A DNA stretch of 64,000 bases, taken from positions 161,979,498 through 162,043,497 of the forward strand of contig JAPWDM010000001.1 of assembly GCA_035578155.1 (NCBI GenBank), written 5' to 3'. Under the pieces are notes generated by a model. It saw nothing but the letters and a program-made list of their open reading frames with translations, had not been told where the DNA came from and made no database searches. Positions 20,297 through 33,439 of the stretch are shown in pieces; position 1 is the stretch's first letter; the number at the start of each line of letters is the position of its first letter. The translations under genes and the position numbers were made by a program. This DNA is from Brachynemurus nebulosus. Its lineage: Eukaryota > Arthropoda > Insecta > Neuroptera > Myrmeleontidae.

Positions 20297-21919
20297 TACC
20301 GGGTATCCCGTCCGGATGTATACATACGATTTACATGTTAATTGATAACATTGGATTGGTCACAAGAGTGCTTTGGATAAACATATTTATATTTTTGCTA
20401 ATTTTCTTTTATAAAATAACTTTTTTTACTTTATTTTATTATAAGAAATAAATAAAGTAAGAAACTGATAATTTCAATAAAAATTTGAATATGAATGACA
20501 GGAATAAATTAGATTTTAAATTCTTCTTAAACTAATATCTGGGTTGTTTTCTGCGGCGCCTAATACATTAATTGTATTTGGTGCTCTAACTGTAGTAGGT
20601 GTCTTTTTATGGTCATTATGTAGGTACACAATCCATATTTTTTAAAATTTTCTAAACTGAATAAATCTCTGGTACGACGCAAACGATTTCCTTCAATTCT
20701 CCACCATATTATCTGCACTATTTATTTCTTCGACATAATAATTTTTCGGTGTTTTTTTTTTATTATTTTAATATTTATTTTCAAAAAAATTAAAAAAAAT
20801 GGCTTTTACAAAATGAATGAATTTACAAAAAGAATTTACAAAGATAACACAAATATTTATGTGAAAATATTATAGTGATAGTAACATATTGAATTGGTAT
20901 TATTATATTGTTGAAAGCACTCTTGTGACATAACTTTTTCCTTATGAGAATCCAGTATTATCCATTAACATGTAAATCGTATGTAGGTATACATCTATAA
21001 CAAAACTCCGTGATTTATTTAAAAAAAAATCATGGAGGTTGGCATAATATGTATACAATCGTAATATAATTACGATTAGGTCTTAAATCAATTTCGTAAA
21101 AAGGTTTTTTTGGGTCGCGCAAGGATGTTATTTATGTGGAAGCGATTTTTGGATCTTACATTCACACCAAAGGGATATAAAAAAGGATAAAACTCCGAGG
21201 TTTTATGGTACAGTGTGTGATGATATTTATAGTTTAAAATGAAAACAAATCTATGGAATGTTCGATGACAGTGATAAATTTCACCACATGGAAACGAATT
21301 TATTTAAATAGTTGGGTTATGAAAGTTAAAATAAAAAAAGATTAAATAAATTATGAAATATTTAAAGAAAGGGGTAGATAATGAATAAAAATGTGAGTAA
21401 GGATAAAATGAAGGTAAACGAAAATGTAATATGATTGTGATTAAAAAAAAAATACTTATTGCTATGTTTTCTTCAGATGATGAAAGGTTACGAATTTCGA
21501 TTGTTTTAACAGAAATAAAAAGATTACAAAATTAACGAAGAAAAAAAGAAAACTGCTTGTAACTAATCTAATTTGAAAATTTTATCTCGTTGAGTCCAAA
21601 TGAAATAAATACTTCTCAACTTTCTTTTCAAATAGGTAAGCAGAAATATAAAAAAAAATTAAACAATATAAATTAATTTAATTTACATTTATTTTTTTTA
21701 GAAAACAATTAAAACAATTATTTGAAGACTGTTTTCTTGAACGGTATCGCGGAAAAAGAGGCTGAGTAGAATTCCAGGAACACCGTTTTCACCTCGTGTC
21801 GAATGGAAGTGGCAAAGATATGATGGGCAGCGCATGGTATTTGACAATAGTTAATGATGATCATGCCGTTATATAACAATTATGTAATATTGTTATACAT
21901 CCGAACGGGATACCCGGTA
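20297..21919. mobile_element. TA-flanked element, TIR TACCGGGTATCCCG
   Basis: The left end TACCGGGTATCCCGTCCGGA and following tgtatac are inverted at the right end as gttatacatccgaacggg, atacccggta. TA sits on both sides, as in Tc1/mariner-type insertion. Within it, about 95 bp of the left end (20322-20395) is repeated inverted at 20925-20990 (agcactcttgtga, ttaacatgtaaatcgtatgt), so the element is rearranged or nested. No transposase frame is visible. Confidence 0.65.
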
Positions 21920-21921
21920 TA

Positions 21922-22421
21922 AGGGTACAGTGGGTGTAAATAAAGTTAGCCAAAAGCCATCCCAAAGCTAAAATTTAAAGATAATAAAAAATGTGAAGTA
22001 ATTTATAGTCGACGCTACAGTGGTGTATCTTACGTGAATACGTCTTTCATAAAGTAATGCCACGACAAAATATGTAAATTTACGATCATATAAATTTTCA
22101 AGCTCTTCGAAAGTTAAAGTTGATTGTTTTTTGGAGGATACTCTATACGTCCATTGGATTCAGTTCCACTACGACAGTATTCCGCAAACATTTTTTAATG
22201 CGGAACAATTTTTAAAAAATAACAAACATGCTCTGCTTGAGAGACTATTTGTATAACTTGCTATAATAATTTAAAAAAATAATTACCGATATTATGTGCG
22301 TGTTAAGATAAGGACTTGAATTTTGAACTAAATATATACCTATAGAATAATTACATTAACGAGATACCTAGGATAAAAACTTTTAATTTTCACGATTGTC
22401 TGGTGAAAAATGGCCGATCTG
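21922..22421. other. No recognised feature
   Basis: AT-rich sequence with no ORF, repeat or termini recognised. Confidence 0.4.
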
Positions 22422-22429
22422 TACCCACC

Positions 22430-22864
22430 ACCACAGACTAATGAACATATTATATATATTCTATGTAGACTTACTGTGTCAATGTATAAATTAGGCACCC
22501 ACATATTGACCAGGATATGACCTAATAGTATTATGTAATATAGTAATCAATGCAATAACCGACGGTATCCGTAATAGCGTTTTCAAATAATTATTGTAAA
22601 AATATAATATTGATAATAAAATTTTACTTTTTTGAGAAGAAACGGCAAAATTTTGAAAGAAAAAAGTGGTATTCGCTTTATTTTCAAAATATGTACGTAT
22701 AAAAATTATGTTCTGCAATAATTATAGTCGTATTTGCTCAAAAATGGACAATACATTATACATCTTAAATTTTACCCGTCTCACCACGTTACCTGCTTCA
22801 AGAAAATTGCTTACAAACTGGTTTTACGCTTTGTCTAGTAGTACAATATAATAGTGTTCATTGG
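22430..22864 (+). mobile_element. 435-bp hAT-type MITE with perfect 8-bp duplication
   Basis: tacccacc flanks both sides exactly (22422-22429 and 22865-22872). The left end ACCACAGACTAATGAACA pairs with the right end tgttcattgg, which lacks the last few terminal bases seen in the 15177 relative. The left half matches 7750-7941 and the right half 15015-15177, so this is the internally deleted form of that family. Confidence 0.8.
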
Positions 22865-22872
22865 TACCCACC

Positions 22873-23460
22873 TTCATGTACGAAACTTACGAAAATGTGT
22901 GATCTGTTTGCAATAGTTTGACAACTAGTAATGTAATTGTAAGAACGGGTGAAAGATATTTACAAAGTAGACCTGAGTAAAACTATTTTCTTAACTTCAC
23001 CAGAAATTTTACTAGTATAATTAGTTAACGCTACTGCTATATCATTATAGGTATATAAAAAAATAGGAAAGGAAGAAAATCCTTGCAATGGAATGTTCAT
23101 TTAAAACATAAATATGTAAAAAAAAATAGCAATATAACTTTTCATTATAAAACTTTAATTAAACTTGTTAAATAATTATTTAAATAGATTGATACACAAT
23201 CAGTTACTTAATTACAAATGTTTACTCTTCTTATCAAGGATGGTGCAAGAGCTAGTGAATAGCAAAAATGAAAATCTCATCAGAAATTTATAACGATTAC
23301 TTACTTTGTTAATAACTTTTTGAATCTAATTAGTGTCTGTCACAAAACACGGCTATAACTAACTTGATTATAAAAGTTTTATATATAATTAAAAATGTTA
23401 GGATAGAAATATTAGGAAGAGCTTGTTGAAAATAAATTTGTTAGAAATTTTTTATTTATT
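22873..23460. other. No recognised feature
   Basis: AT-rich, no structure recognised. Confidence 0.4.
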
Positions 23461-24540
23461 GATATTGCTCCATTATTGCAATAATCGGTTATCTGGGAAA
23501 TATCAACTTTTGAGATATTCAAGTTTAAAGTTTTTTAGAATATATTTATATTGTCTTTTGAGAGTTATTTGAAATCCAATTTTAATGCAATTTTGACAGA
23601 AAACTCTTTAAACACGATATTAAATAATGCTATAAAAATTAAAAGAACAATTTTATTTTGTCGGCCCAAAATTTTCAAATTTTCCTAGATAACTGACTGT
23701 TGCATAAAAATGTTTTGAATAGAATTACTACGATGGTAAAAATAATCCAATTTTAAAAATGAAAACCATTATTAATTGAAATAAAACCATTTTGTTCAAC
23801 ATAAAAATACCAAAAAAAAAAAGTTAACAAACTTATCACAAATTATTTACTAATTAAAACCTAAAAAGAAAGAACAACTTAATAACGACAATTTCACAAA
23901 TTTTACAGGATAGCAAAGATAAAGTTTGAGAGCTGGTATTCTCCTGTTATGACTTTTCTTGGATATCCGGGCATAGTATAGTTACAACGTAATAAAATTC
24001 TACTAACATAATTAATTAAAAAATTGATTCAATAACATTATACTAATCATAAAACGATGCATTTGTATTATACATCTACTACATTGCTAATATTTTCCTT
24101 GTTTGATTTGACATAACGAATTTCTTATTGTTACTAATGTCAACACCACATAATAAAAAAATCAGTTAAACTTACACATTTATTTAAAAAACACAATAAC
24201 CTACAGAAACTAAATAAGAAGACGTTAAAATTTTAAAATTCGGTTATGTTGTCTAATCTGTAAAATTTTCAAAATTTTTTTTGCTTTAATACTCGGATAA
24301 AATGCAATAAACTAGTATTGTAGTAAAAATAAATTGAATTTGACGCTTCAACAGTAAGGATATATCGATATATCTTAGTCTTGCAACAATTAAAATTTAA
24401 ATATTAGCTAAAATATTAAACTTAGAGCTTAACTGATTGTAGCATCTGAAAGATACGCTTTTCCTCTTTCGAATGGTGTAGATAACTCAAAAACGTAATT
24501 TTGCCCAGATAACCGATTGTTGCAATAATGGAGCGATATC
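23461..24540. mobile_element. TIR element, GATATTGCTCCATTATTGCA ends
   Basis: The left end GATATTGCTCCATTATTGCA and taatcggttatctggg is inverted at 24505-24540 (cccagataaccgattgttgc, aataatggagcgatatc). A diverged copy of the inner TIR lies mid-element near 23680 (ctagataactgactgttgca). The flanks are palindromic so no duplication can be read. No ORF. Confidence 0.65.
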
Positions 24541-25269
24541 CAATAGAGGAGAATCGAAAATATTTTTTTTTTATTGTTATCAATTTATGAGAAAAAGCTA
24601 CACTAGAAGTATTTCAACGTATCAAGAGCTATTTTTTATCTATTCATTATTGGTATCAAAGTTATTTTCACGATTCGAAATGTTGAACATATTTGATTTT
24701 CCTCATCAAATATTCTAGGTTTAGGTCTATTGCAATTAAACAGACCGAACAAAAGGTATGACTATGATTTTTAGAAAACTATTATCCTTAAAAAAAGGTA
24801 ACAATATATAAATACGTATTTTTCTCCAGTATATATTTATTTAATATTTACGCTCCATATTTTTACAAAGACCACTTTACAAAAGAATAATAAAAAAAGA
24901 AAACATATAACAATAAAAGCTCTATTCATTTTGATTCAAATTTTATAAGAAAATTCTGAATGTTTTATTTTTATTTTTTGCTCACAAATTTTCATTTTTT
25001 TTTATATAGTTGGCTGTTTATTATTCGAGTCAAGTTATATTATAATACGAGTATGTTATACTTATTATACTTTATACATATGTATATATCTATTAAAAAT
25101 ATTTATGGGAGCTTATTAAATCATAAAAAATAAATAAATAAATAAACGGATGAGAACGTTATGCTTCCTGTTTATTTACCTTTATAACAGGATATCTACA
25201 AGTTTATTATTTGAGCTTGATAAAAGTCAGTCACTTAGAAATAGTCCGTATCATTTATTTTCAATAATT
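24541..25269. other. No recognised feature
   Basis: AT-rich with a short aaataaataaataa run near 25130. Nothing else recognised. Confidence 0.4.
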
Positions 25270-25520
25270 GTAGACACGAGTGGCTGAAGGTATTATGTAA
25301 CATTTTTTATAATTTTGCAGTAGAGGCGTTTGAAAGTTTTTATTTACATATACCATGCAATAGCACAAATTTATTATTGAATTTCTACAAAACTATTGGA
25401 CGTAATGAAACCAAATTTGAATATACGATACTTACTTCAGCATAGAATATTTCAAAATTTAGCAAAAAATGAATTTTTGAAAAAAATGTTACATAACACC
25501 TTCATCCACTCATGTCTTCA
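25270..25520. mobile_element. 251-bp MITE, TIR about 38 bp
   Basis: tgtagacacgagtggctgaa, ggtattatgtaacattttt at the left is inverted at the right as aaaaatgttacataacacct, tcatccactcatgtcttca. Interior A/T-rich; duplication not resolved. Confidence 0.75.
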
Positions 25521-25589
25521 AATGTGTACGTAAGTACAGGTTCCTATACACTTATAATAATAGAAAAAATATAGAATAAAATGTAGTAG

Positions 25590-26035
25590 GTATAGTATAT
25601 TTTTTTAGTTTAGAAATGACGTCATTATCATCTCTTTTCAATTTATGATGCTAGCTGTCTTTTAAAAAAATTATACGAGACTGATCCTTAAAATAGTACA
25701 TAAATTAAGTTGATTTTCATTTTTTCTATTTCTCTCTTATTCCAATTGTCAAATTATATAAGATTACACCTACGGATTTGTGTATACCGACTGAAAGTAA
25801 GAAAGAAATAACATACCATTTAGTTAGGTACTATTAAATAATTTTTAACAAGAAAACCAAAAAAAGGATGTATTATTTTTTATTTGACCCACCCATTTCA
25901 ATTCATATTTTTATGATACCTCGGTAGTAAGGTACCACAGTAAGGTATCATAAAAATATGAATTGAAATGGGTGGGTCAAATTGAAAAGAGATGATAATG
26001 ACGTCATTTCTAAACTAAAAAAATATACTATATAT
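25590..26035. repeat. Foldback MITE with 241-bp insertion in its left arm
   Basis: The right arm 25942-26035 is continuous: aaggtatcataaaaatatga, attgaaatgggtgggtcaaa, ttgaaaagagatgataatga, cgtcatttctaaac. Its inverse is found in two blocks, 25590-25646 and 25886-25920. The 25645-25885 interval between them is absent from the right arm and is bordered by attt on both sides, so it is a later insertion. Confidence 0.7.
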
Positions 26036-26130
26036 ACAGGTGAATACAAAGTCGCTTGTAATAAAAATTGTAAAGAGCCGTTTACACGAACGATTTTTTT
26101 GTGTATATACACTAGCAATTCATTTATACA

Positions 26131-26400
26131 CAGGGCCGGACAACTATTTTGATAGAGGCGGATAAACTTTGCTGTTGGCGCTCTCTCCGATTGTGATTGT
26201 CCCCGGTTGTTACAAGAAAAGATACACGCGCCAAATTCAACCACCAATACTTTCACTTTGTCCATAAAAAAACAAGTTAGGAGCAAAAAAAAAAAAACGT
26301 CAAATTCAACATTTTAGCGCCTCCCAGCTTGCGCTTTTGGTGCCCCTAAAGCCTGGCACCCGGGGCACGTACCCCCGCCGCCCTCTTAGATCCGGCCCTG
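26131..26400. mobile_element. hAT-type MITE, CAGGGCCGG ends (270 bp)
   Basis: CAGGGCCGGACAAC at the left and gatccggccctg at the right form the terminal repeats. The right subterminal is GC-rich (cccggggcacgtaccc). A gagcaaaaaaaa run inside recurs in the copies at 27478, 30464 and 62457. Flanks tttataca / tattatac are a shifted near-match. Confidence 0.7.
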
Positions 26401-27469
26401 TATTATACAAAATTAAAATCGGTTAGATTTCTCACTGGCAAAGTTAATGTCAATTTATACATATCGTTGGCAGCTACTTTATTGAAAATGTTAATTCCAC
26501 TGATATAGAGGAATGGGGATGGAACGTAGGTACTTCTTAAAAGAGAGAAAAGATACATATAATATAGTATGTTAGAATTAATATGTAAATTGCTTTATAT
26601 GTCCCACAAACAAATGCGTAAATATACACCGAAACACGTGCCATTAATTGTATACGTGCATATTTCGTACTCCTAGTAAAAATTAAATGATTATTCTACA
26701 AATGAACTTGACATTATACAAATATGATATTTGGGTAAGTACATATTGTATTTATTAATGAGTACTAACTTAGACCACTTTTATTGAAAGTTTCCCATTT
26801 TAAAAATAGGTTTATAAAAGACGGAAAAATATCAAGCTATACTAATTTCGATAATTTTGTATTTGTTTTGCAATTGCAGCAATTTAAATGAGGAGGTACA
26901 CATTTTTTTAAAGTTATAATTTGGAATTCTAGAGTATTTAAACTGATTAATAAGTAATGTGACAATCTAATCTATCATTATTAATATTGAGACTTACTTT
27001 TGAAATTTTGGTTCATAATCACAATAGCAAGTCGGTACCAGATATTCCGATATGAATTTAGTGTCCTTGTGCTTCCTGATTTTTATTTCAAAATACCATA
27101 TTTATCATTTTTTGTCACGCGAAAAGGCATTACAAATTTCAAAATTTTGAAAAAAAATTTTGAAAATCGATGAAAAAATTATCTTAATTTATTTATAAAG
27201 ATGTATTTATTAATCAATTTCAAAAATCAGTGTGCCGATTATCGTCCTAGATAATGATCTATATAAAAAGTTGCAGGTAAAGTTTCAAGCCAATCGGATG
27301 TAAATTTCTGGAGTTATCTACTCCACATTTTTGGAAAACTTTGTGAGTTTAGTGTATGCCTATCATTTCCGAGTTATTTATGAAAATATAACGAAAGTAA
27401 CGAATTAAGGTAATAGAATAAAATAACGAAAAAAAGTTACTGACCCAGCTGAGGGATTCTAAAATGTTA
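26401..27469. other. No gene; possible repeat fragment 27100-27420
   Basis: 27100-27420 carries the phrase agtttcaagccaatcggatg then ctggagttat, which has the look of a dispersed-repeat end. No termini were found, and the rest is unrecognised. Confidence 0.35.
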
Positions 27470-27477
27470 CGTGCAGC

Positions 27478-27682
27478 CAGGGCCGGACCTAGCCTAAGTA
27501 GCACCCGGGGCAGGGTCAAAAAATGGCGCCTCTGTAGAAAAAATTATTTATTTTTCCCTCCTAAAAAACAACTCACGAGCAAAAAAAAGTCACCTGATTA
27601 ATTTGGGCGCCCTTCTAAATAGCTTTTTAGAGCCCTGAAGACCTGCCTCTCGAGGCACGAGCCCTGCCTAGATCCGGTCCTG
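27478..27682. mobile_element. hAT-type MITE, CAGGGCCGG ends, perfect 8-bp duplication
   Basis: cgtgcagc occurs immediately on both sides (27470-27477 and 27683-27690). The ends CAGGGCCGGACCTAG / ctagatccggtcctg are inverted. Subterminal gcacccggggc and the internal gagcaaaaaaaag link it to the 26131, 30464 and 62457 copies. 205 bp, no coding capacity. Confidence 0.88.
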
Positions 27683-27690
27683 CGTGCAGC

Positions 27691-29378
27691 AGATCGACGT
27701 CTTCAAACGTTTTCAATCGTTCGAAATCGTTTCAGAAATCTGGTTCAAAACGATTTTTAAAATATTTCTCCGCAGTTATAGGTAATTCCTTTCGAATATC
27801 ATTCTACAGACGTTAATGTATCATTTATGTCAATAGGAAAATAGGTTTTTTTTCTCCAAAGTGTTGTAACTATCAGTTAACAGACTTTAAGTTTGAACAC
27901 ACTTGAATTTACAGTGTAACTTATTCGATTTATTTAATTATTTTTCCATTTATGTCACACGTGGACATAGTTTGATAGATCACATATTTGAAATAAAAAT
28001 AAATTCTAAAATATATTACTTTTTACACCTTGAACTTCGTGATATGAGGATCTGTCACCTATTTTTTCTTATTATCTATGTAAATTACCGGTAGATATAC
28101 ATATCTAGTAGGCGTAGATATGTCAAGACAAAAAATAGCAAATTTTTCCATATTTTTTCAACCATGGAATTTAATAGAAAACATTTCGAAAACATGTCGT
28201 TTGTCAAAACATACTTATTGAATCTGATAAAGGAGAGTTATTTTTAAATAATGTTTTTTTCTGTCATAGCACCATTTCGTTTAAGTATTAATGAGACTGT
28301 TTTTTTTTTTTTTCACTTTTTTCCATCGTAGGCATTACCTTGAACCACACACGCGATTTTCATCACTCTATATTGAATCTTGACCTACATGTGTAGATCG
28401 AATAATGTGGGTAGTGGGTATATTCATTATTTATCAAGAAAAATTATTTTTATGACAATACAATATACAAAAATTTGCATAACAGAATGTATAATATACA
28501 GTAAATGTAAATTACAGTAGTTGGTAAAAATTCTGTTACTAGAATTCAAATCGATAAATATAATGTAGAAATTAAATTTAAAATCTTCTAAATTTTCTTC
28601 TGAAAGCATCGGTGCGATCTCATACTTTACTAGGAATTCCACTGTTTGTATACCTACATCATATAATACATACCAAAAATCATATAATTTTTGTAGATAA
28701 AATTTCAGAAAAATTACCATGCTCTCTTTTAATGCGTGCGCGATGGACGACCAAAGTAAAAAATATATTATAGCATGGTAAAATTTAATGTGGTAACACA
28801 ATTTCTATCACACTCTTATGCATATATGTTATAGTTTAATTCTTGTTGTCGTACTCTTTCATTTGCGCATCTGACCCGCAACCTTATGTTGCTTCGGTTG
28901 TACCTGTAAAAACTTCGAAAATGCCCGATCTTTTCCGATCTTTTCCGACCTTTGATTCTTTATGATCCATACAAAAATGATTGGCAACAATATATTCTAT
29001 TATTGAAGATAGTGGAGTAACAAAATGATGAATTAAACGATGACCACCCGTCAAGACATTCTAATGAACACTGATTCGACACCATACGACACCACACCAG
29101 CTAACCAGATACTTGCAACACCAACAGTCCTGCTATGTGACCTTCATATATGATTGTGTTGATACTTTCTGCAGATTGCCTCGCTATATGACAGCGTTGA
29201 TACCTTCACTTTCTTTCTTTCTACTATTAGCTTCTTTTATTCTTTTCTACTTTTCTTCTATTTTAAGACAGCATGGTAATTTGTGTAAGAAAAAAAAATT
29301 AAACTGTCGGCAATGGAACTTTTTACTGTGCTGTTTTACAAATCTTACGGAGCTAATATTACGGAAAGAACATTCTAT
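27691..29378. other. No recognised feature
   Basis: The longest open frame (28427-28801 minus, 124 codons) is Phe/Ile/Tyr-rich, shows no motif, and is within chance expectation for this base composition. A short tandem cgatcttttc repeat lies at 28928-28950. Confidence 0.4.
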
Positions 29379-29524
29379 CCTTTAAATTTTCTATGATTAA
29401 TTATAATTTTTATATTTTTACCGTACAAAATTGAATATGTTCGCCTTTTACACGTCGATTGTAGTGCTCAGCACAGTAATTTTTATATGAATTTGCTCTC
29501 TGTGTATACTTAATCGTTTTGTTT
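29379..29524. repeat. Dispersed repeat, copy 2 (partner at 1-148)
   Basis: Direct-orientation match to the first 145 bp of the window, beginning cctttaaattttctatgatt. Sequence on both sides of the shared block differs between loci, supporting dispersal rather than a long segmental duplication. Confidence 0.8.
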
Positions 29525-30455
29525 CTGTAATCTCCAGCTTACGTTATTCTAATTGTAAGTGTGGACAGTAATCAACACATATAATATAAACACAAACAGT
29601 TTTCAAGTTCATCATTTCGAGTTACGTCAAACAGTATTCTTTTACAATATTCCTGGATCTTACATCACTTCAGATTACGTAATATTTGTGTTAATATTTT
29701 TGAACACAATAACATAGTTAAATATTTAATAATCACCATAAATTTTGAAAGAAGTTTTAGAATTAATAACAAAATCAGATTTCTACGAAAACCAGGCAAA
29801 ACCAGCTATGCAGTACAATTGACATTGAAAGTCAAATGAAATCCTTGAGACCATACAATTAGTAATGACTAAAATCAGTCTAGTCTTGCATTTATTTCAA
29901 GACTAGCGAGATTAATACCAAATATGATTGCAAAATTAATACCAAGACGCAAGGAAAATAAAAGAAAGTAAGACTTTCTTAAAAAAATAAGAGAATTGCT
30001 TCTGTTGTCCTAAAAAAAATTGAATCATGGCTATGTTTTATAGTTTAATAGGTACACATAGGAACAATAACGAATATTAGCTATTTGTTTGGTTTATTCA
30101 TTTACTATCATATTCTATTTCCCAGCCAAAACATACACATGTTAAAATTTAAAAAATTCGTTAGAAGCGTGTTTTTGACACGCACTAAGTAATGTCACCT
30201 CAGTGAAAGTGTTAATTTATGATTTTTTGTTAACTCTATAGTTGTTAACTGTACAGCCCTCTTGCGTTTATTCAATATGGACGTACAACTCTATAATTAT
30301 TCAATATGGATATACAACTCTATAATAATGTTTCCCCCACTATGATCACAGAACGATATTAATATGTCATTCTTCGATGACATAAAAATTAATAAATAGA
30401 TAAAACGTTATTCAAATTGTTTGGAATAATAATATATAACATAAAATATACCGTG
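29525..30455. other. Unrecognised except motif copy at 30158-30300
   Basis: 30158-30195 carries the gcgtgtttttgacacgcact motif found at 8443. It is followed at 30205 by gtgaaagtgttaatttatga, shared with 12991. tcaatatgga/acaactctata is directly repeated at 30270-30325. No gene is seen. Confidence 0.45.
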
Positions 30456-30463
30456 GATAAATC

Positions 30464-30787
30464 TCCAAGGCCGTAACTAGGCTGGGGGAGCCGGGGCATT
30501 GCCCCAGGCCCCCTAGCCAACTGGGGCTCCCAAGAGAATACAAGAATTATTTCTTAGCAAATTTTAAGGGCGGTATTTCTGTAAAATTCGACGACTGGCA
30601 AGCAAAAAAAAGTATTTGTGTAAAATAAATTAGGACGGTAAAAAAAAGTCACCGCTTCTGTTTGCCGAAGGGCGGAATTTTAAGGGCCGTATTTCTGTAA
30701 AATTAGGGCCACAAACGATTGACCAGGAAAAAGAAAAAAGAGGCACTCTGTGTCCCGGGGCCCCCTGAAGACCTAGTTACGGTCCTG
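30464..30787. mobile_element. hAT-type MITE, CAAGGCCGTAACTAGG ends
   Basis: The left CAAGGCCGTAACTAGG and right cctagttacggtcctg are inverted. Flanks gataaatc / gacaaatc match 7 of 8. The GC-rich subterminals (ggggcattgccccagg; tgtcccggggccccctg) and an internal aagcaaaaaaaagt resemble the CAGGGCCGG copies. A ggcggtatttctgtaaaatt block is duplicated inside. Confidence 0.75.
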
Positions 30788-30795
30788 GACAAATC

Positions 30796-33337
30796 AAACA
30801 AATTAGGAAATATAATTTTTTGTATTTATCTGTCTGTTTGAAATGGTTTATTATGTTAAATTAGTAGTTCATTTTCATTACTTATTGTTAGTAATGTTAC
30901 CAAACCTTTACATAATTCAACCTTTATAATTTGTTTTGAATATTTTGTTTTGTTTCCGTAGTACAAGTAGTACCACTAGTACTTAGACATACATACGTAG
31001 TATGTAGCCAATTATATGTTGACTGTCACATTATTTTGATATCAATTTTAACATTTTAAGCGTCGCGAATTTTTTGAACTGCTCCCCAGGTTAAAGATGT
31101 ATCCATGTTAATAGCAAGATCAGCATCAGGACTAGAATTTCTAGAGCTAGAATAAGATAACAAGGTAACAAAATCTGCTAAAAATTTTGATTTATACCAT
31201 CTCTGATTTTAAAACTTTTTCAAGTTTAATTGTAACTTTAGTTATTAATTTAAAAGTTTTTGTGTGAACCTAACTTGTTCTTTTTGTAGTACAAATGTAC
31301 AAATTTAAGTAACGGTGTTCAGGAAGAGACATGCCATTGCATATTAAGAACTGAGTTTTCAATATATAAGGTAAAACTGCTCACATATTCAGACACTTTC
31401 TTACAGGAAGCTACTGAAGTAAACTTTGTTAATTGATGACAAGAATGTTAATGAAATTGTCTTTAAAAATTTTGAAATTAGCTGAAGTTGATGTCTAACA
31501 CATAAATTTATTGTGTATTAAGTACTCTGATTATTAGCAAATTTTCTTTAACATTTTCTTATAGTAGCGACGTAACATAACAAGAAACATAATAAATATA
31601 AAATTTTATTACAGGATGACTTGAATGACATGTTATTAGAAATGGATGATAAACATGTGTATTCCCGTTTGTGTTGTCAAATGGTGGATGTTCGTATTAA
31701 TTTTTATTACGCTATGTTTATTTTAAACGTATATTTACGGGACGAGTCAAAAATTTGATCCCAAAATAAAATTTTATTTTTCTAAAAAATTAAAATTCAT
31801 ATTTTAATTACAGCGCAGTCAAATAGTGGAATACAACTGACATTTAGTCTTTTCACCCAACGAAATTTGGTTCTAATAGTCACGGCATATTTGAGCTATT
31901 TAGGCTGTTTATATAGCCAAATGTATCTTAATTATTACGAAAATTGTATAAAAATTGTAATTGTTTGTAATACATTTTTGATTGCGAAAATTCTTTAAAT
32001 ATTAATTTCCTCAAAAATAAACTTATGTGCCGAATATGAAAAGTAATTTTTGCAATTCCGGGATTAAAATACATAATTTAGTCCCTCATAATATGAAGTA
32101 AAGTGAAGTAAAGTGAAGTAAAGAACGTAAAGTATATTTGCTCCCACTGTTAAACTAATCAACAAACAGAATTTACAGAGCATCACCAATCTACTAGCCA
32201 AATTTATGTAAATTGAATAGTGTTGCTAGAATTTGTTGCATTTTTTTTTTTTTTGATCCCTTGTGTGAATAGTTACCCTTGGCGCAAATTTCACACTCAG
32301 GATTAAAAATCATACTTTAGTCCCTTGATAATATACTACAAAAACGTTGAGTAAATTGAACAAAAAATAATAAAATTTGTCGAGAAATCTATTTACTTAT
32401 TGACGGTAATCTATTATTTACGCGTAACGTGCCTAGGAAGGTAAAGTAAATCTTTTTAACCTGTTATTTTTTGTAACTATGATAAACAGAAAACAGAATG
32501 GTAAATGTTCTTACATTCAAGTTACCTGTTATGTAAATGTGAACTTACTATTCAGGAGGTTGAAAAAACAGTTTACTAAGTACTTGTCAATTACTATAAT
32601 TATTATAATTACATCAACAATATTACATAATTATGTCCAAGTTTTTGAAAATTCTGGTGTACGGTAATATTGCCAATTTTAGTATCTGGATGTTGTATGC
32701 ACATTATGCAGTAATAAATAACATTGTATATAACTGTTTATATAAATGGCTTTTTATGTAACAAACTGTTGCAATATTACACATTAAGACACTATATTGC
32801 ACATTATGTTTATAAAGTAAACAAATGTGCCAACAAAAGGACAAAATATGTAAACATAGTTTAATTTTTTTTTTTTTTAATTACATTTTTTCTAGGAAAT
32901 TAATGAAACAGCATTTTAAATTGAATTACTTATCCCTAGTTGACAATTTTTTTGGAGCGTGGGCCACTTTAAAAAGAAATATTGAGTCGCATAGCCCTTC
33001 CCTCCTAAAAAATAACAGAAATTTGAAATTGTTAATTACGACGTTAATCAATAATATACATAAAACGATATTTAAAAATAATGTACTTAAACCTTTACTG
33101 TTTTGTTACCATATGGTTACACTAACTTAAACAGTTTTAAAATAAATTAATCGTTCTAACCGTTTGGCTTTTTGTTACCATTTAGTATTATATATTTTAA
33201 AGATCACGCACTATGCAGTTGCCTTTTTTTAATTTCTGAAAATAACATACGAAGTTGTTACTTTCCGTCAACAAGCTGCGGTACAAAAATAGTTTAAAAA
33301 ATATATCTGTCAATTAAAGGAATATGTCTTTTTAATT
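30796..33337. other. No gene recognised
   Basis: AT-rich. Small tandem aagtgaagta x3 at 32098-32122. A gggattaaaatacata..tagtccct phrase (32060) is roughly repeated at 32298. A 101-codon frame at 32825-33130 has a faint transposase-like stretch that is too weak to call. Confidence 0.35.
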
Positions 33338-33435
33338 ATAAATTGGACGGCGTTATGTAATAACAGATTAAGCGCCAAATAGATTAAGCTAAATAACGGT
33401 ATATCCTTTGCCATTACATAACGGCGTCCAATTAT
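33338..33435. repeat. 98-bp palindromic MITE-like repeat
   Basis: ataaattggacggcgttatg, taat pairs with attacataacggcgtccaat, tat. The loop is about 50 bp with two gattaag words. No duplication assigned. Confidence 0.7.
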
Positions 33436-33439
33436 GAAA

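Noticed and set aside
25948..26286. 112-codon minus-strand ORF
   Set aside because: Runs across a foldback arm and into a CAGGGCCGG MITE; composition follows the repeats.
28427..28801. 124-codon minus-strand ORF
   Set aside because: No motif, Phe/Ile/Tyr-rich composition, no splice or promoter context. With about 8 percent stop codons per position, a run this long is not surprising in 64 kb over six frames.
32825..33130. 101-codon ORF with a stretch resembling the C-terminal 'NPIEN.W..LK' of IS630/mariner-type transposases
   Set aside because: The key acidic residue context is altered (LVDNFFGAW), similarity covers about 12 residues, and no other catalytic segment or termini were found.
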